NCBI RefSeq assembly: GCF_020882245.1
Contig: NC_083597.1
Span: 840,581-904,580 of the forward strand
Length of the DNA: 64,000 nt
Direction: 5' to 3'
Source: Rhopalosiphum padi
Lineage: Eukaryota; Arthropoda; Insecta; Hemiptera; Aphididae
Shown piece after piece: positions 20,325-33,602 of the stretch. Numbering within the stretch: the stretch's first letter is position 1; each line of letters opens with the position of its first letter. The position numbers and the translations under genes were made by a program. The notes beneath the pieces were generated by a model. That model made no database searches. It was given only the letters and a program-made list of their open reading frames with translations, and was not told where the DNA came from.

Positions 20325-22895
20325 TAAGATACATATTATATTATGTAATGAAGTAAAAGTGCTCTATATATGCATATGCTCAAGTAACTTTTAAAGCTAT
20401 TGCTCTTCGATACCAATAACGATGTTGGCTTATATAATAATGTATAATTTTATATTTATAGACATATATTGTGTAAGCCTTTAATACGCTGTTGTGGCGA
20501 GTTATACACGCGATTACCCTTATGGACCGGCTAAAAGTCGGTATCATTAGCGGCCACGAGACCAGTGCACCGAAAATCCGTTGTGCTTTCACCGCCCGAC
20601 GAATTGGACCGCCGCAGTGAGGGGTTAGCGAGCAATTAGCGTCCGGGAAATTCCCTTTGCATATTATAATAATATACTCGCCGATGAAAACTGCTAACGA
20701 ATAATATTCATTCCCAACATCCTTTTCAAACCCCTCTCCATATTTCCATCAAAACCTCGGCCAGGAGTGGCTTGGCTGAACCGTAAACTGAGTTGCCGAT
20801 TATAGAAACGACATGGCAAGTTATATTGTCTACACCTATCATATTATACCTACGCATATATAATTTATAAATGTATTTAATAATATAAGTATATATGATA
20901 TATGAGTTATTATATGATTTATATATGTATGTATAATTTATTTATAATTTGTAAAATATAAATACATAGGAGAGATGCCTAATTTAAATAGTTATGCTGG
21001 TTTTCTAATTTTAATAAAAAATGTACTTTTTGGTTTATTATATTAGTGAATTATTATTTATATACCTATTATAATTATAATTATTTTATTTTTATATTTT
21101 TGAACAATCGAGGAGAATCCATAGAAATTTATTTGATAAACAACTATATATACATATATATATATATATAGATTATGTATAGGTATACGTGTATAATATA
21201 GTATTATATATTATGCGCTCGCCAAATCAGCAACGTTTCGCATATCTTACACAATATTCTTGCAGTCGTTGCGGTAATCGGTCGCTCGCCAAATATTTTG
21301 TACTAGTTACATTGCATACTATGTATACTGTATAAATATAGATCATCGTTCTTTATGCCTACCATTTTTTTTCTTGTTTACCGTGATACATATATAATAT
21401 ACTTATATTATGGCTGATATAGTGATATATATACCGATCACGTACACGATATGTCTGGTAAACATTATACGTACTTATATCGCAAAACGTATGTACGGTG
21501 ATACCGAACTCATAAACGATTTTACGGTTGTTTCGTCGTAATTATGTAACTCATTTGTCGTGATAAACGACACGCACATCAGAATAATGATAATAGTAAT
21601 GATATATTGTCATTAAAAATTCGTTTTGCCCGTTCGGTCACCGAGCGTTTATTTTATACTATTAGCCGAATAATACAGCCTGTAAAAAAAAAAACCACAC
21701 ATTTCTTTAGAAACACACAACTGTGTTAATAATAATTTAATACTTCGGTATTATGGGTAGTTTGTGATATACTTTGAGTATTTTGCATAAGTTGCTGTTA
21801 GGTTAAGTAACAACTCTAATGAAACATATTCATGCATACAAGTACATAGATCTTCACAAGCAAAAAGCCCCAAGCAAAATCCGCACGAGTACTTAATTTA
21901 AATTTTGCGTGACATCGATCGAAACCTTGAACACGTCATCCGATTTTCTTTTGGAACGCGCGAGATGAGTTGTTCACGACACAAGTTATATACAAACTCG
22001 TTGGCATTGAAACGATGGATCTTAAGAACTTCTGTCCATATCTCTCTCTCTTTCTGACATAGAGTTTCCGTAAAGTTGTATTTTCTCCAGGGTCTCGGTA
22101 GTTACTTGATGTCTGTAATATTGTTTTCATAAGATGTAATTATTATTTTTTTTTACAATCTATCGGCTTATAGACCATGAAATCTCATATGCAAACGCGC
22201 ACGTCGCGCGTCGACACGTTTACTATAATGTTTTACATATGCGGACCGCATTTTATATAATAACATATACTCTATGGCTAAACAATTTGACGTGTATAAT
22301 ATATTTTACGTAGTACGCGTGATCTAGTTCAGGAACTTTATAATATTATGTTGATAATATGTCGGAGGTCGAGTACGATAATACATACAGAGCACCGCTC
22401 ATTGCTGTCATCGGATAAACGAGCGTGTTTTAAGCCAAGTCCTGCCGCAGCTGCTGCAATACCAGAAGTATTATAACTCTAAATATACGTCATTATAATA
22501 GACTTGGGTTAACGCGCGCGTGTGTGTGATTTGAACGCGGTAAATGGAAATACGCAGTGGTATAATGATACGTTGCAAAATAGTAGAAACCGTTTGTGCG
22601 AGTGGTCAGATTGACACGTATTCGTAGGGATACAAATGATAATAGTAATAATAATATAATAAAAAAGGAGAAAAACGTAATTGTGTGCTTATTTATATAG
22701 TTGTACGCCGAACGACGTTAGATAATATTCATGGTGCACAAACCGTTTACGCGCGGTAATTTCCTTCGCTCCGGATGATTTGTTTTGTTTGCGTAGACAA
22801 AACGGAATAAAAATAAAGAAAGAAAAAAAGCAATGAGACGTTATTACATTATCCAGCGAAGGCGGCGAAAAGAGTGTGCACGTATAATATATAAG
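20325..22895. other. Non-coding block with GC patch
   Basis: A GC/CpG patch at about 20500-20820 stands out; no frame longer than 70 codons crosses it, and that one (20380-20592, minus) is unrecognised. The rest is AT-rich with TA tracts (21145-21170), a 12-bp direct repeat (21216/21283) and no supportable gene. Minus frames 21936-22130 and 22689-22901 are unremarkable. Confidence 0.5.
21216..21294. repeat. 12-bp direct repeat pair
   Basis: CGCTCGCCAAAT occurs at 21216-21227 and again at 21283-21294. Between them lies an acceptor-like ATTCTTGCAG. The repeat is CpG-rich, so it is less likely than an AT word to recur by chance. Confidence 0.6.
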
Positions 22896-22920
22896 AACCA
22901 CGGCGCCGCACGTCGTGGTT
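22896..22920. other. GC-rich 10-bp stem hairpin
   Basis: AACCACGGCG, loop CCGCA, CGTCGTGGTT: ten pairs with one mismatch. A run of A follows on the plus strand (T-run preceding on the minus). It is unusually GC-rich for the setting. Confidence 0.5.
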
Positions 22921-25900
22921 AAAAAAATGTACTAGTTTTAGAATATTTACTACTTCACGGGGGCTACAGTGCACGAGTACCAGACGTGCCATCTGGTTAT
23001 AACCTAACCTTTAAATAAATTTAAAGATCATATTTTAAAATTCTTATACATTTTTATAATACTTAAGTAATGCCTTATGTCGTGGGTAGAAAAATCAAAT
23101 AAAAATCAAAATTAAAATAGTTCATTTCTCTGTTATTTAACTTTGTGCTCTAAGGATTGATTCATTATATAATTGGTTTGCATAATATGGGGTATATAAT
23201 GGATAATTTGAAAGTATTAGCAACAAATAAATAATCTCATAGAAGAAGAAAAAGTCTGTCAATATTTATCATTTTTAAAAATGGTGCAAGTATAGTAAAT
23301 ACTATATTCAAATATTAAATATATTTTATATTTTTATAATACGATGTTTATAAGATTTATAATCCATAATATAGTAAACACATAATTATAACTGTGAATT
23401 GTGATACTATTCGTACGAATTTTGAATTTGGTGTAAATTAGTTGAAACTTGGCATCAACATTTTCATTCAAAATTTATTTTTATCCATTTATTTATTTGC
23501 ACTAAAAAATGAGAAACATATTTGAAAAACAGAATTTTGAACCGCCACAAGAGATTTTTTTTAAGTAGAACAAAAAAATTTCAAGAATTTAAAAAAAAAG
23601 TTTTAAGTAAATTTAAAAATTCCAAAAATAAGGTTTTTAATACATAAATTTAAATTTAAGTGAGTATTATTGTCCAATCGTCGTATATTTATCATCATAT
23701 TATAAACATAACATTGACCGTAATATTATTTTATCAGCTATAGTAGACAATGAATAAATGGTCGTAAGCCATTTTGTGTAAAAAGATAACTTTCCAAAAC
23801 GAACAACATGAATAAATCACCAATTTATTTAAAAAATATAATAACTTTAGTTTCATCGTTACAGCATTGTAATAAATCATGATTATGATGAATTCAAAAC
23901 AACGTTTAATTTGGGAAATTTGGAAACAACCGCTTCTTAATTGGATTCTAAACTTTTATACCATATTAAGTAACTATTAAACACATCACGACAATAATAG
24001 GATTAGTTTAAATTTGTGTGTTTTTGGGTTAGGCGACCGCATTCGTGAGTTTACAAACGTTAGATACATATGTGGTATTTGCAATTTTGCAGTTATTAAG
24101 TAATAATAATTGTCTTTTGTTCCTAATGATGTATATACAATGAATGATTTATTAATTTATTAAACTATTAACTAATAGATATAAATTATAAAATATTTAT
24201 ACAATAACTACATACAATAATTACAAAATACAGGCCGGCGTTAAAAAATAGAAGAAAAACTAAAAATATTAATAGAACAAGTTAATATTGTACACGAGTA
24301 AACAAAAATAGTTTAATAAAAAATGGAAAATTTAGAGACGAGAGAATACATAATTCAAAATTATTAAACTGAAAATAATAATATTAAGAATATTTTCATG
24401 AAAGTTTATAAAATACATTATACTATGGGTATGATAATTGGTAGCATGCGAAAACGTAATAATATTATTGGAGTTAAAATATAAGTACAGTAAAATTAAC
24501 TAGTAACGGTTAAGGTGGCTAAGCATGTTATCAAAATAATTTAATTTATAGAGTAAAAGAAACCTTTTTAATGATGTTTAAAAACGTTTAATGTTTTCTG
24601 GTTAAGCCAATTTATACAATCATTTGTTATCAAAAAACATAATTGTTGCTTGAAAAAAAGGGAATCGATCAACTCCACTCGTGTTTAAAATAATAATAAT
24701 TTATAGTACAATATTGAATATATTGTAATATAATTGTGGAGTACGTATGTACCATAAAAGTTAAAGTAATATTTACATTCGCATGTCGTTTAATTATGAG
24801 GGAATATTATCATTGTTTTCGTATTATCATAGACTGCATTGTTACCTTTGACGTATTATGTATAATAATATGTACCTAACCGCAGAGCACAATGTAACAT
24901 AATATTTTGTTATTACTTAATAAAGTGAAAATATTAAAAATTGAGCGACAGCCGACTCATTACCATGGACCACAGTATCATATACGTATATATAATATAT
25001 TATTATTAAATTAATTGTTTATGGCTTATTGTATACATTATTATTGATCACGAACAACAATCGAATCATGCGCGCGCGTTTCCAAGCTCAGCGCGAAATG
25101 AGTTTACAACATCCGTAACAATCGCACGACGTGTAGCAATACGCGTATTATTGCCGTTGCGCAATTCATAATATAATATTATAATAATAGTATAAAAGTG
25201 CATCTCTCATAGTGGGTATCTTACCTATTATTATACGGTCGCAGACGAGTTGTGTCAAAACCAATCCGACCCGAACCAATAAACACGACGATAATAATTA
25301 TTATTTTATTATATGACTTTCGATCGTTCTGCTTTTAATTATTATTTCAACCAGAATCCACAAGAAACACGTTTATTTTAAAATTGATACGTCATAATGA
25401 TACACTATACTATACTATAGTATATACTATACTTACTATATAATATAACGTAACAATATCGTTATGAAATTGGGTTTTATTGTCCGTGGTATATTTCGAA
25501 TAATTGTCTCGAATTGAACAAAAATGGCAAGACGAGCAAAAATATCTTGCTGCGAATAATATTATAAAATACAATAATATATTACATACATTATTATACA
25601 TTTTTCCGACAGACGACCGAAAAGAATAACATCATATTATTATAATGCACCGACCTTGAATGGTTTCTTCGTAACATCAATGTGATCGTCATGTGTAAAT
25701 ACTTGAAAAAGAAAGAAAAAAAGTTTTATTCAAAAATAATAATACCGCCGACGGATATAATATACGCGAAATAGATATTTACCTGCCGAAACACTATATA
25801 ATACCTATTTAATGATATGCATGATATTTTATTATTTACCAGCATCCCCTTTTACTCGGAATACGAAAGCAATATAAGGGAAAAACGACGAACGCCCGCA

Positions 25901-26104
25901 ATATAATAATAATAAGGACTTTTTATATTATTATATTAACGTAGACAGTATACTGTATACACGACTACGTACCTCGAGGATCCTGTAAATGTGAAAATAG
26001 CTGCTTAATTGGCAACCATCGTTTATAATATTCGCGTGAAATCCTTTTTCACGTGCCTAACTGTTGAGGTTGTTGAGGGTGTTTCGAGGAGAAAATAAAA
26101 GTAA
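22921..26104. other. Long AT-rich non-coding block
   Basis: No supportable gene. A nuclear-receptor-type site TCAAGGTCG lies on the minus strand at 25651-25659, and a self-complementary TATACTATAGTATA near 25410. The minus frame 25410-25601 is AT-driven. Confidence 0.55.
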
Positions 26105-26254
26105 CCTTTTCTCTTATACGACATTAATGATGGTAAATGTATAGAAACGTTCTCTGCAGTGGCCTCAAGGAGCAGCCCTCATGCTGGACCGTTCCGAGAA
26201 CATAAGTGCTTTTTTTGTGGCGAAAGAGGGCGTGGGGTGTTCGGGTGTGCTTAG
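26105..26254 (+). other. Open frame with zinc-knuckle-spaced cysteines
   Basis: A 49-codon frame after a TAA at 26102-26104 and before TAG at 26252-26254, without an ATG. Its C-terminal part contains C-x2-C-x9-C (KCFFCGERGRGVFGC) with the glycines of a CCHC zinc knuckle in place. The position where the family has histidine is arginine, so a zinc site is incomplete. Such knuckles are found in Gag-type proteins of retroelements and in some cellular nucleic-acid-binding proteins. It may be a relic of either, or a coincidence. The overlapping frame 26181-26330 is also open, which weakens the case. Confidence 0.2.
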
Positions 26255-26330
26255 CGTCCTTAGTTCGGAAACCAAGTCCATTATAATTTATTCCATACTC
26301 TTAGTTCATATTAATAAATTACTATTATAG
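26181..26330 (+). CDS. Small ORF, 49 codons, protein-like
   Basis: ATG at 26181, TAG at 26328-26330, with the frame open upstream to about 26150. The product begins MLDRSENISAFFVAKEGVGC and continues through a serine/valine-rich part (SGVLSVLSSETKS) into a hydrophobic, AT-driven tail. An acceptor-like TTCTCTGCAG ends at about 26159. Not recognised. It overlaps the zinc-knuckle-like frame by 74 bp in a different frame; at most one is likely to be real. Confidence 0.2.
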   Translation: MLDRSENISAFFVAKEGVGCSGVLSVLSSETKSIIIYSILLVHINKLLL

Positions 26331-26477
26331 AAGTACAATACAGTGCCGTACGTGGTGCGGTAGCAAAGTTAAAGTTATACCTGAAAAATGAATTGTTCGT
26401 ATAAACTTTGCCCGAGTTTAATACTGCATAATATATAGGTACATACAAAATTATGAACATGTTATGATATCGATTTA

Positions 26478-26493
26478 GTCGTCGTCGTCGTCG
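26478..26493. repeat. (GTC)5 trinucleotide repeat
   Basis: Five uninterrupted GTC units. A CpG-containing triplet repeat is unusual in this AT-rich background. Confidence 0.9.
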
Positions 26494-27432
26494 TAATAAT
26501 CATACTTTATCATTGTTGTCAATTTAACTAATTATTATGATAACATTTCTGCAACTGCTGATAAATATTATATAGTTTAATTTTCATCGTATAATTTTAC
26601 GCAGTCGCGAAGAGTTATTGTGAAAGAGTATCTTGATTGTCAATGCGCGGAGAAAGAAATCGAACAAGAACTGTGTAGAAAAAATGTATTTTATTATTAT
26701 CATCATTATAATAATTATAATAATATTGTAATATTATAATGTTTATGGTACTTGCGGTGGCAGAGGGCCCGTAACGTACGGTCGGATAGTGACATTCGGC
26801 GGCGACGGAATTGCACCTATAATATATGCGTATAATATAATATAAAATATATTCACTCAAGTCGAGTTTCGGTACAAAAGAGCATCTGGTATTCTGTGAA
26901 AAGTTGAACTTTAAAAACGGTAAAATTTGCATTTTGTCCCACGCATTAAAAACGATTCCGGCACACTTTCCTAAAAAAAAAAAAAAACAAAACAAAAACA
27001 AGCACTGTTAAAGTTTATTCGGAGAGGACGGATTTTAATTTAAATATGTATCACTCCGCTGTCGTTTTGGGTAGTATATAGTATATATATGTATATATAT
27101 ATAAACGTATAATATTTGTTATAACCATCTATATGATATTGTATACTATTGTTTGAGAAATAATATCATCTCATTTTGGAGTCACTGCACGAGTTTCCTT
27201 CCAAAGAACGAGTATTATTAATAATATAATACTATAGTTGTTTTTCCCGTCGACTGATAATCGAGAAAAACCCGGCAGATGGACATCGTATACGTTTTTG
27301 TACAATATCGTTATAACTCGAATTTCGACTGTCATCTATATTAAATAATATTATTACAATTACGAAATTGTTGTGAGTTAAGAGTAACAACTAAATGTTG
27401 CGTTTGCGAAACAATATTAATCGGTGATCATG

Positions 27433-27456
27433 TATTATACATTTCATTTTTTCCAG
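27433..27456 (+). other. Acceptor-like splice sequence
   Basis: A long pyrimidine-rich stretch (ATTTCATTTTTTCCAG) ends with AG at 27455-27456. This is among the better plus-strand acceptor matches in the window. The following sequence begins GCCATCGATCATG and enters a 60-codon frame (ATG 27467) that mostly translates a TTA repeat. Whether an exon starts here is unknown. Confidence 0.25.
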
Positions 27457-27484
27457 GCCATCGATCATGTGTTTGTGTGTATAT

Positions 27485-27505
27485 TTATTATTATTATTAT
27501 TATTA
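27485..27505. repeat. (TTA)7 trinucleotide repeat
   Basis: Seven near-perfect TTA units. Confidence 0.9.
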
Positions 27506-30500
27506 ATATCATTACTGCGTTATATTGTCGGTCAGCATGTGACGACCTCCCTTGTATATATACCCACACGGACGCCATTTAAAATTTTGATTATTAATAT
27601 TGTAACGCGTCGAGTCTTCAAAGATTGGTCATACCCTAACTGTGGTTGACGTCATCTGTGCGTTGTCGTCGCCGTTATTGAACCGCAGCCAAATGACGAT
27701 ACGGCGATGACACGATGAGGTCGAAGTTTGGTTATTAAAAAAAAAAAATAATTGATCGCACAAACGTCAGAGAAAATCGTTCGTGTTTAGTCACTGCACG
27801 CACACATAAAGTCTGTTAAAGGTCATAACAAACTCACATGATAGGTATGTGTGTTCTAAAAGTATGGTGACGGCCGATGGTTTAAAATATCTGTGTTTAA
27901 TATTAATTATTATTTACGAAATTTCGTTTCCTTTCTATAATACTTGATTGATCATAAATGTTGTTATTCGCTTTATAGTTTTATTATAATCAAAAGTCTA
28001 TAATGCACCTTAAGTGTTATTATTATATTACTATTTCTAATATTATTTTATAAACACTTGAGAATTTATTATTTATTTATTTTTTTTAAATCACAAACAA
28101 AATATTAAATATTTTAGTCATTAAACTAAATATTTTGTGTATACTCTGTTCAGTATAGGTTTTTCATTTTTAAAAAAACTAGAACAATACATAATTTATA
28201 GTTTTTTTTTAGAAACAGCGTTTTATCTAACATACGATTTGGGTAGGTAGTAGGTACGTAAGTACCGTGGATAAACCATAAAATCTATACATTAAAGGTT
28301 TATAAATTATATTACAATATATGCACATTTGATTTTTTTTTTTGTTCTTGATAAATAAAATTGAAACCAAATATTAATATTTTACAAACAGACGTCATTT
28401 CACTTGGCATGGTTTAGGTTTTTGTTAGTGAAGTAACCGCAAACGTTGTTGCGTCACTTACATAATATACATATACCACGAATCCGTGCAATTGGAACGG
28501 GTGAAAAAAAATACATTACGATTGAGATTACGACCACAAAGTTCGTCGACCTAATAGATTTTTATGCGGTCGTCCGTATTGGTTTTTATTCTCGTCAAAT
28601 TTTGCACATGCGCACGTGACAGCTGTGTCACCACGTACGGAGGATAATTATTATAACGACGACGTCGATCATGATGAGATAATGCTTATGATAATAATAC
28701 GTGTTATATGCATGTAGATTTTCCGATCTCAAGTGTACCGTGCAATGTTCTTATTTGGTAATCACATTGATCCCAATCAATCTTATCATTTTTCATCATA
28801 ATTATACACCATCTATGCGTTATATTATATTGTAATAATATTAGCGTTGAGCGATTTCTGCGCACACCATCGTTGGCTTTACTGCAAACCTTACACCGAA
28901 CATTTTTCGTCAAACGTTAAAATTTTGCGTGTATGTAAATTTTCAATACATTCTCACCACATTGCGAAGTATATATATATAAAGTATATACATAATATAA
29001 ATAGAGTATCTGCGCGTTAACACGTGAGAATTAATTTCACATTAAATACGTCACGCATGGGCGCCAACATAATAATAATAATAATATAATATATTACAAT
29101 GTTATAATATACTGTAGCTACGTATAATAATATAATTTAAACTGCGATTATAACAACAATTATTTCTTTCAATGGTGTTGTCGTCAAAATTCTCTTCACC
29201 TCGACTGTTTCACCCTTGTGGAGTTAACTGATGTATAGCTATATATTATATTATTATCACGGTAATACAATAAAAGAACAGTGCATTTTACTATCACTAT
29301 CTCATGCTCTCATATTTTTTTCCGTTCAGCTGTGGCAAATTTAGGTTAATCGTAACGGTTCTTGATTCGAACCACCTCGACAGTAAATACTATCGTAGTA
29401 CGCTCGTTTATAATTTATTGATGCGATGGTAATGGCATTATATAGATACGTATACACATAACACATACAACTTCGTTACTGAAAACGTATATAGTAATTA
29501 ACGAAGAGCTGTAACGTTTAAATTAACCGGTGTTTTAATATACCTGCACAATGTGTCTACGTATTTCTTTTTTTATGTTTTTATCCCTCGCGAGCTATTA
29601 TTTTCAGATCGTTTGTTATAACCCAAATAAAACGCATGCAAAACAATTATTTTCGTTAAAAACTCGACGCGCGTAATGTGAGCAATGCAATGATTGTAAT
29701 GTGACTATTGCAGCAGAATTGCAGTTCGTTTCAACTACTACTAAACTAATCGTTTCAAAAAATATGACTCATAATGGACTTTGATGCCCCACTTAAAACT
29801 GAACATAATTAAATAACGCAACAACTATTGCAGTAACTAGCATTAATAAAAACACCAGATAACGGCGATGTGAGAATGTTATGTGTTACAATATTATCAT
29901 AATATTCATTTACCGACAAATGAGTCCTTTGGTATAATTTAACGACTGCCGTCAAGGCGATTTAGGTGGTCAGCATAAAAAGGGGGAGGGATGTCGTGTT
30001 GTCTACATAGAGCCTCTCATCAGGCTACACGAACGTCACGCGACTGACTAAGGCGATGAAGCAGATAATAATATAATGATACGATATGATAATATATAAT
30101 CTATATTAGAATAATGCATGCACGTCCTTATTGCGACCGTGCTACGACTGCTCAACCCCTTTTAGTCGAATTCATGGCAATATTATTATCTTGGTTTTCC
30201 GCGCATGCGTCGACATAATAATATAACGATACTTATTATATTACTATTAAACCTTTATTTATGTACGCGTATTTTCTAAATGGTAATAATGGACAGACGA
30301 CGGCGTTTCTCTCGCGTGACCGCACGGTGATCGATAGTAGGAGTTTCTCTGACCGGGAAGTCTGCCGATGGCGGATGTGACGCTCGATGTGGTGGATGGA
30401 GTGGTGGTAGTTATTCACAGCACTTTAACCCCTCATCACGCCGTATTTACTCAGTCGACCACACTATCATATAAATATGCGCTAAACCAACAGCGACGGC

Positions 30501-31146
30501 AACATTCGCGTCACTGCCGCCGGTCGAAATAGATCAAGTCCGATGCACGTCGGCTAGTAGTCCTCTGTACCATTTGATATCGTATGCATAATATATAATA
30601 AGATACGCGCTTTTCAACAACCCAGTGATACTATTATTATTATATAATAATAGCTGTGCACCATCAGTCAGTCAACGGGTAAAGTGCAGTAATATTACGT
30701 TCGGATAAAAATAATTTTTCTTTCTCTCGATCCGTACAAATGTTTTTACAGGACAATAGTTGTAACTCTATAATATGTCACATTTTCAGCTGCCTTCTAT
30801 CGTAAAGTTAGGTGCCTAACATAACTTGTGTATGTAATACAATTACTTTGCAGCTCCGATTGTGGTAGCACATTATTGATAGTGTGTCAAAAATCTTATG
30901 ATGAAGTAATTAAAGATCTTGGTCTCAGTTTCAAACACTAGCTAAAAATTAAAACATAAAAAAAAAATCGAACATTTAATTTATTTATGTTTTATGAGTG
31001 TTATGACATCGGTTACCCTATGGCACATTATTTTCAAACGATGTTCAATGCTTGTCGATATTCTCGAGGATGACATTGTAGTTTTTTGAAAAACACGCAT
31101 CATATTATGGATATGAAAAACTAATCGACCATAACGAGGCTTACCA
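27506..31146. other. Non-coding block with CpG patches
   Basis: CpG-rich patches at about 27640-27740 and 30280-30560 alternate with AT-rich DNA. Frames at 28704-28913 and 30236-30418 (minus) are unrecognised. An (ATA)n tract sits at 29069-29092. No supportable gene. Confidence 0.5.
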
Positions 31147-31183
31147 CGACAACAACAACAAATAACAACAACAAAAATAATAA
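31147..31183. repeat. (ACA)n-rich trinucleotide tract
   Basis: Two blocks of CAA/ACA units separated by AATA. Confidence 0.85.
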
Positions 31184-32911
31184 CGGTGGAAAGTTGCTCA
31201 GCACTACTGTACAAGTATAATAATATGTCTCGTCGGAAATGAAGTTAGGGACGTGCTGAACGGAAGCCGCTCATCAAACTGTATGTGTGTACAAAAAAGA
31301 AAAGTTTGAAAAAATGTCGAGTTCGGTTGTTACATATTCTTTGTGCAAACTTTGATTTTCTTCGTCGGCCGCTGCCACGGTCTAACTAATGCACGGCGCA
31401 CTGTGTATGCAATATTAATGCACTGATGCGTTGTAGGGCCATTGTACGGTGGTATGCGCGAATACATAATATACGTACAGCATATTTTGCGTGTACGTGA
31501 CACAATGATATGTTACGAATAATTTATGCGATATCTCAATATTATTACGATCATAAGTCGTGAATTCGTAAACAGTTCAAGCCGATGTCTTATAATGTGC
31601 ATTTTTGATTAAATCTGAATCATCTATACAGTAATAATCTTTTTTTCTTATACAACGAGCGTGTGCATTACATATTATTTGAACGAGTTCTTCAGCATTA
31701 TTATACTTACTTCAATTATTATTATCTGCGAGTGATTAAGAGAACATTGTTACCCACATTCAGTGTCTGTGAGTTTTCATTTCACAAACGCATCCGAGTG
31801 TTATGTATAGTAAGATTACATTTTATAATGTTGACATTTCCGAAAACATCAGTCCAGTTTGTAAACACATTTCATCGTCTCATCGATCTTATATTGTTTA
31901 GACTCGATAGGCTAAAACTCAGCTCGGTGATGAAAGGTAGTAAAAAGTTCAATTGTATATAGCCCTAAAATGTACAGATATTATAAATTATTTTTTTTTA
32001 ATTTTATTTTGAAAATAATATGAAAACATTAATTAAATAATTTTAAAAAAATGTGTTTATATGTGTATAAAATAGCAATATTTTGTAATTATATTTACAA
32101 TAATGATCTATTCATAACATTTAATTATAAAATTAATTATTACTTAAAAATAAAATAGTATATGTAATTATTAGGTATATTAAATTCTTTATTATTATAT
32201 CATTTTTTGGGTGCCTGGTTTCTAATTTTGTTTTTTGTTTTTGAATTGTAATATTATTATATGGTTCATAAGACTATTATTTTAATGTAGCTTTAAATTT
32301 ACATTTTTTATAATTCTTTTAAAATAGATTTTTTTTGTGTAAAAGTTAATTAGTATAGAGGACTTGGTAAAATTGTCAGGACAGATACCTATTAGAGAGA
32401 ATTAGTTCAACGTTTTCATGATGATCTGTTATTGATAGTTCGAGTTTACAACGAGGTAATCACCGAAAAAATTAACATGTATCCATACATTCGTGAAACT
32501 TTACCATACCATTCTTATATTTTAAAATCGTTCAATTCATTTAAACATTTATGACTTAAACAAGTACCTAATACGTATATTTATTTCAATGTTTTAATAC
32601 ACGGTAATAAAACTTATTGTTCCGGTATATCTTTAAATTTTAGATTTTGTTATAGAAAGTGGAATAATTGTGATTATAAAAATATAATATAATTTATATT
32701 ATACCACTATATTCACGATAGAATAGTCGAAAAATGAAATATTATTGAGTTGCCTGCAACAGCGTGCTTCCGTCCACCAAATAAGAATGCTTTTCGACGA
32801 TACTTTATTGTCGTTTTCGGTTCAATGGGGTTTGAACAAACAACGTCGATTTAAAATAGTATATATTAATTTAATCGACCCAGAAAAGTACGTCCCTTAA
32901 GACGAGCATTT
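31184..32911. other. AT-rich non-coding block
   Basis: No supportable gene. The 99-codon plus frame at 31663-31962 starts with a non-ATG codon or late Met and has AT-driven hydrophobic composition; no domain is seen. Confidence 0.5.
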
Positions 32912-33163
32912 TTACGATCGGAACAAAACGTTTCTCGACGTCCGTACATTAGCTATTGCCTTATCTATACCCATTCCTCTTGACCGAGTTCTGAGAAACA
33001 TTTTATCCGCACGCGCGCACTCATACATAAACTCGCGCGATGGATGACCGTTTGAAAGTTGAAAGTAGCAAGTACCTAATAACGACAATTTTCTGCCCCC
33101 TTCCCCCGCATTAAGTCCGTCGTGTATTTCTGCAAACGTCGTTTTCAGGTGTTGCCTTCCCAC
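32912..33163 (-). CDS. Unidentified minus-strand frame, 83 codons
   Basis: Open from a GTG at 33161-33163, immediately after an in-frame TAA, to TAA at 32912-32914. The composition is among the most protein-like here: TTFAEIHDGLNAGEGGRKL, YECARADKMF and a basic, regular tail (IANVRTSRNVLFRS). The first Met is at residue 46. A coding exon would need to begin inside it, for example at the weak acceptor-like GTTTGCAG. Not recognised. Possible exon, decayed gene piece, or chance in a moderately GC-rich patch. Confidence 0.22.
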   Translation of the reverse strand: MGRQHLKTTFAEIHDGLNAGEGGRKLSLLGTCYFQLSNGHPSREFMYECARADKMFLRTRSRGMGIDKAIANVRTSRNVLFRS

Positions 33164-33602
33164 TTATAAAATTCAATTGTTCGCACGTAGTTGTAACAAA
33201 TTGTTTAGCCAGCATCGTGTTGTTCCCGTCAACAAAATTAGTTTCTCTAGAAAAAAATAAAGCTTTTCACGTCCGATTATCAATATCTGTCTGCTATAGT
33301 TTTTATTATTATTCGATAGAATGTTATTTTTTACAGTTTCCCTGATGCTTAGATTTAATACATTATATAGTAAACATACTACGTTATATAGTAATATTTA
33401 GGTCGACATTATATAGTTACATATAGGTATAAGTTAACTAGAAATCACTGTGCGTGTAACGAGGTTTGCGTTATTTATACAAGCGCTTAATATAATACAT
33501 GTAGATATTATTATATGTAAGTATGCAAATACGGCGATGGTCGAATGAGGTTTTTGAAGGTTCCTTTTGGTTAAGTTGTCCATTAAAGTAGGATAAATTG
33601 CA

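Larger units (their letters stand above)
26331..27456. other. Non-coding spacer with simple repeats
   Basis: Contains (GTC)5 at 26478-26493, an A15 run at 26973-26987 and TA-rich tracts at 27075-27103. The 128-codon minus frame at 26615-27001 begins by translating the poly-A run and is tyrosine/asparagine-rich from TA repeats, so I regard it as chance. Confidence 0.5.

Noticed and set aside
26615..27001. 128-codon minus frame
   Set aside because: Begins in a poly-A/T run and is built largely of Y, N and I from TA repeats.
29355..29382. B-box-like GGTTCGAATC on the minus strand, as in a tRNA
   Set aside because: The surrounding bases do not form a T stem and there is no A box or acceptor stem.
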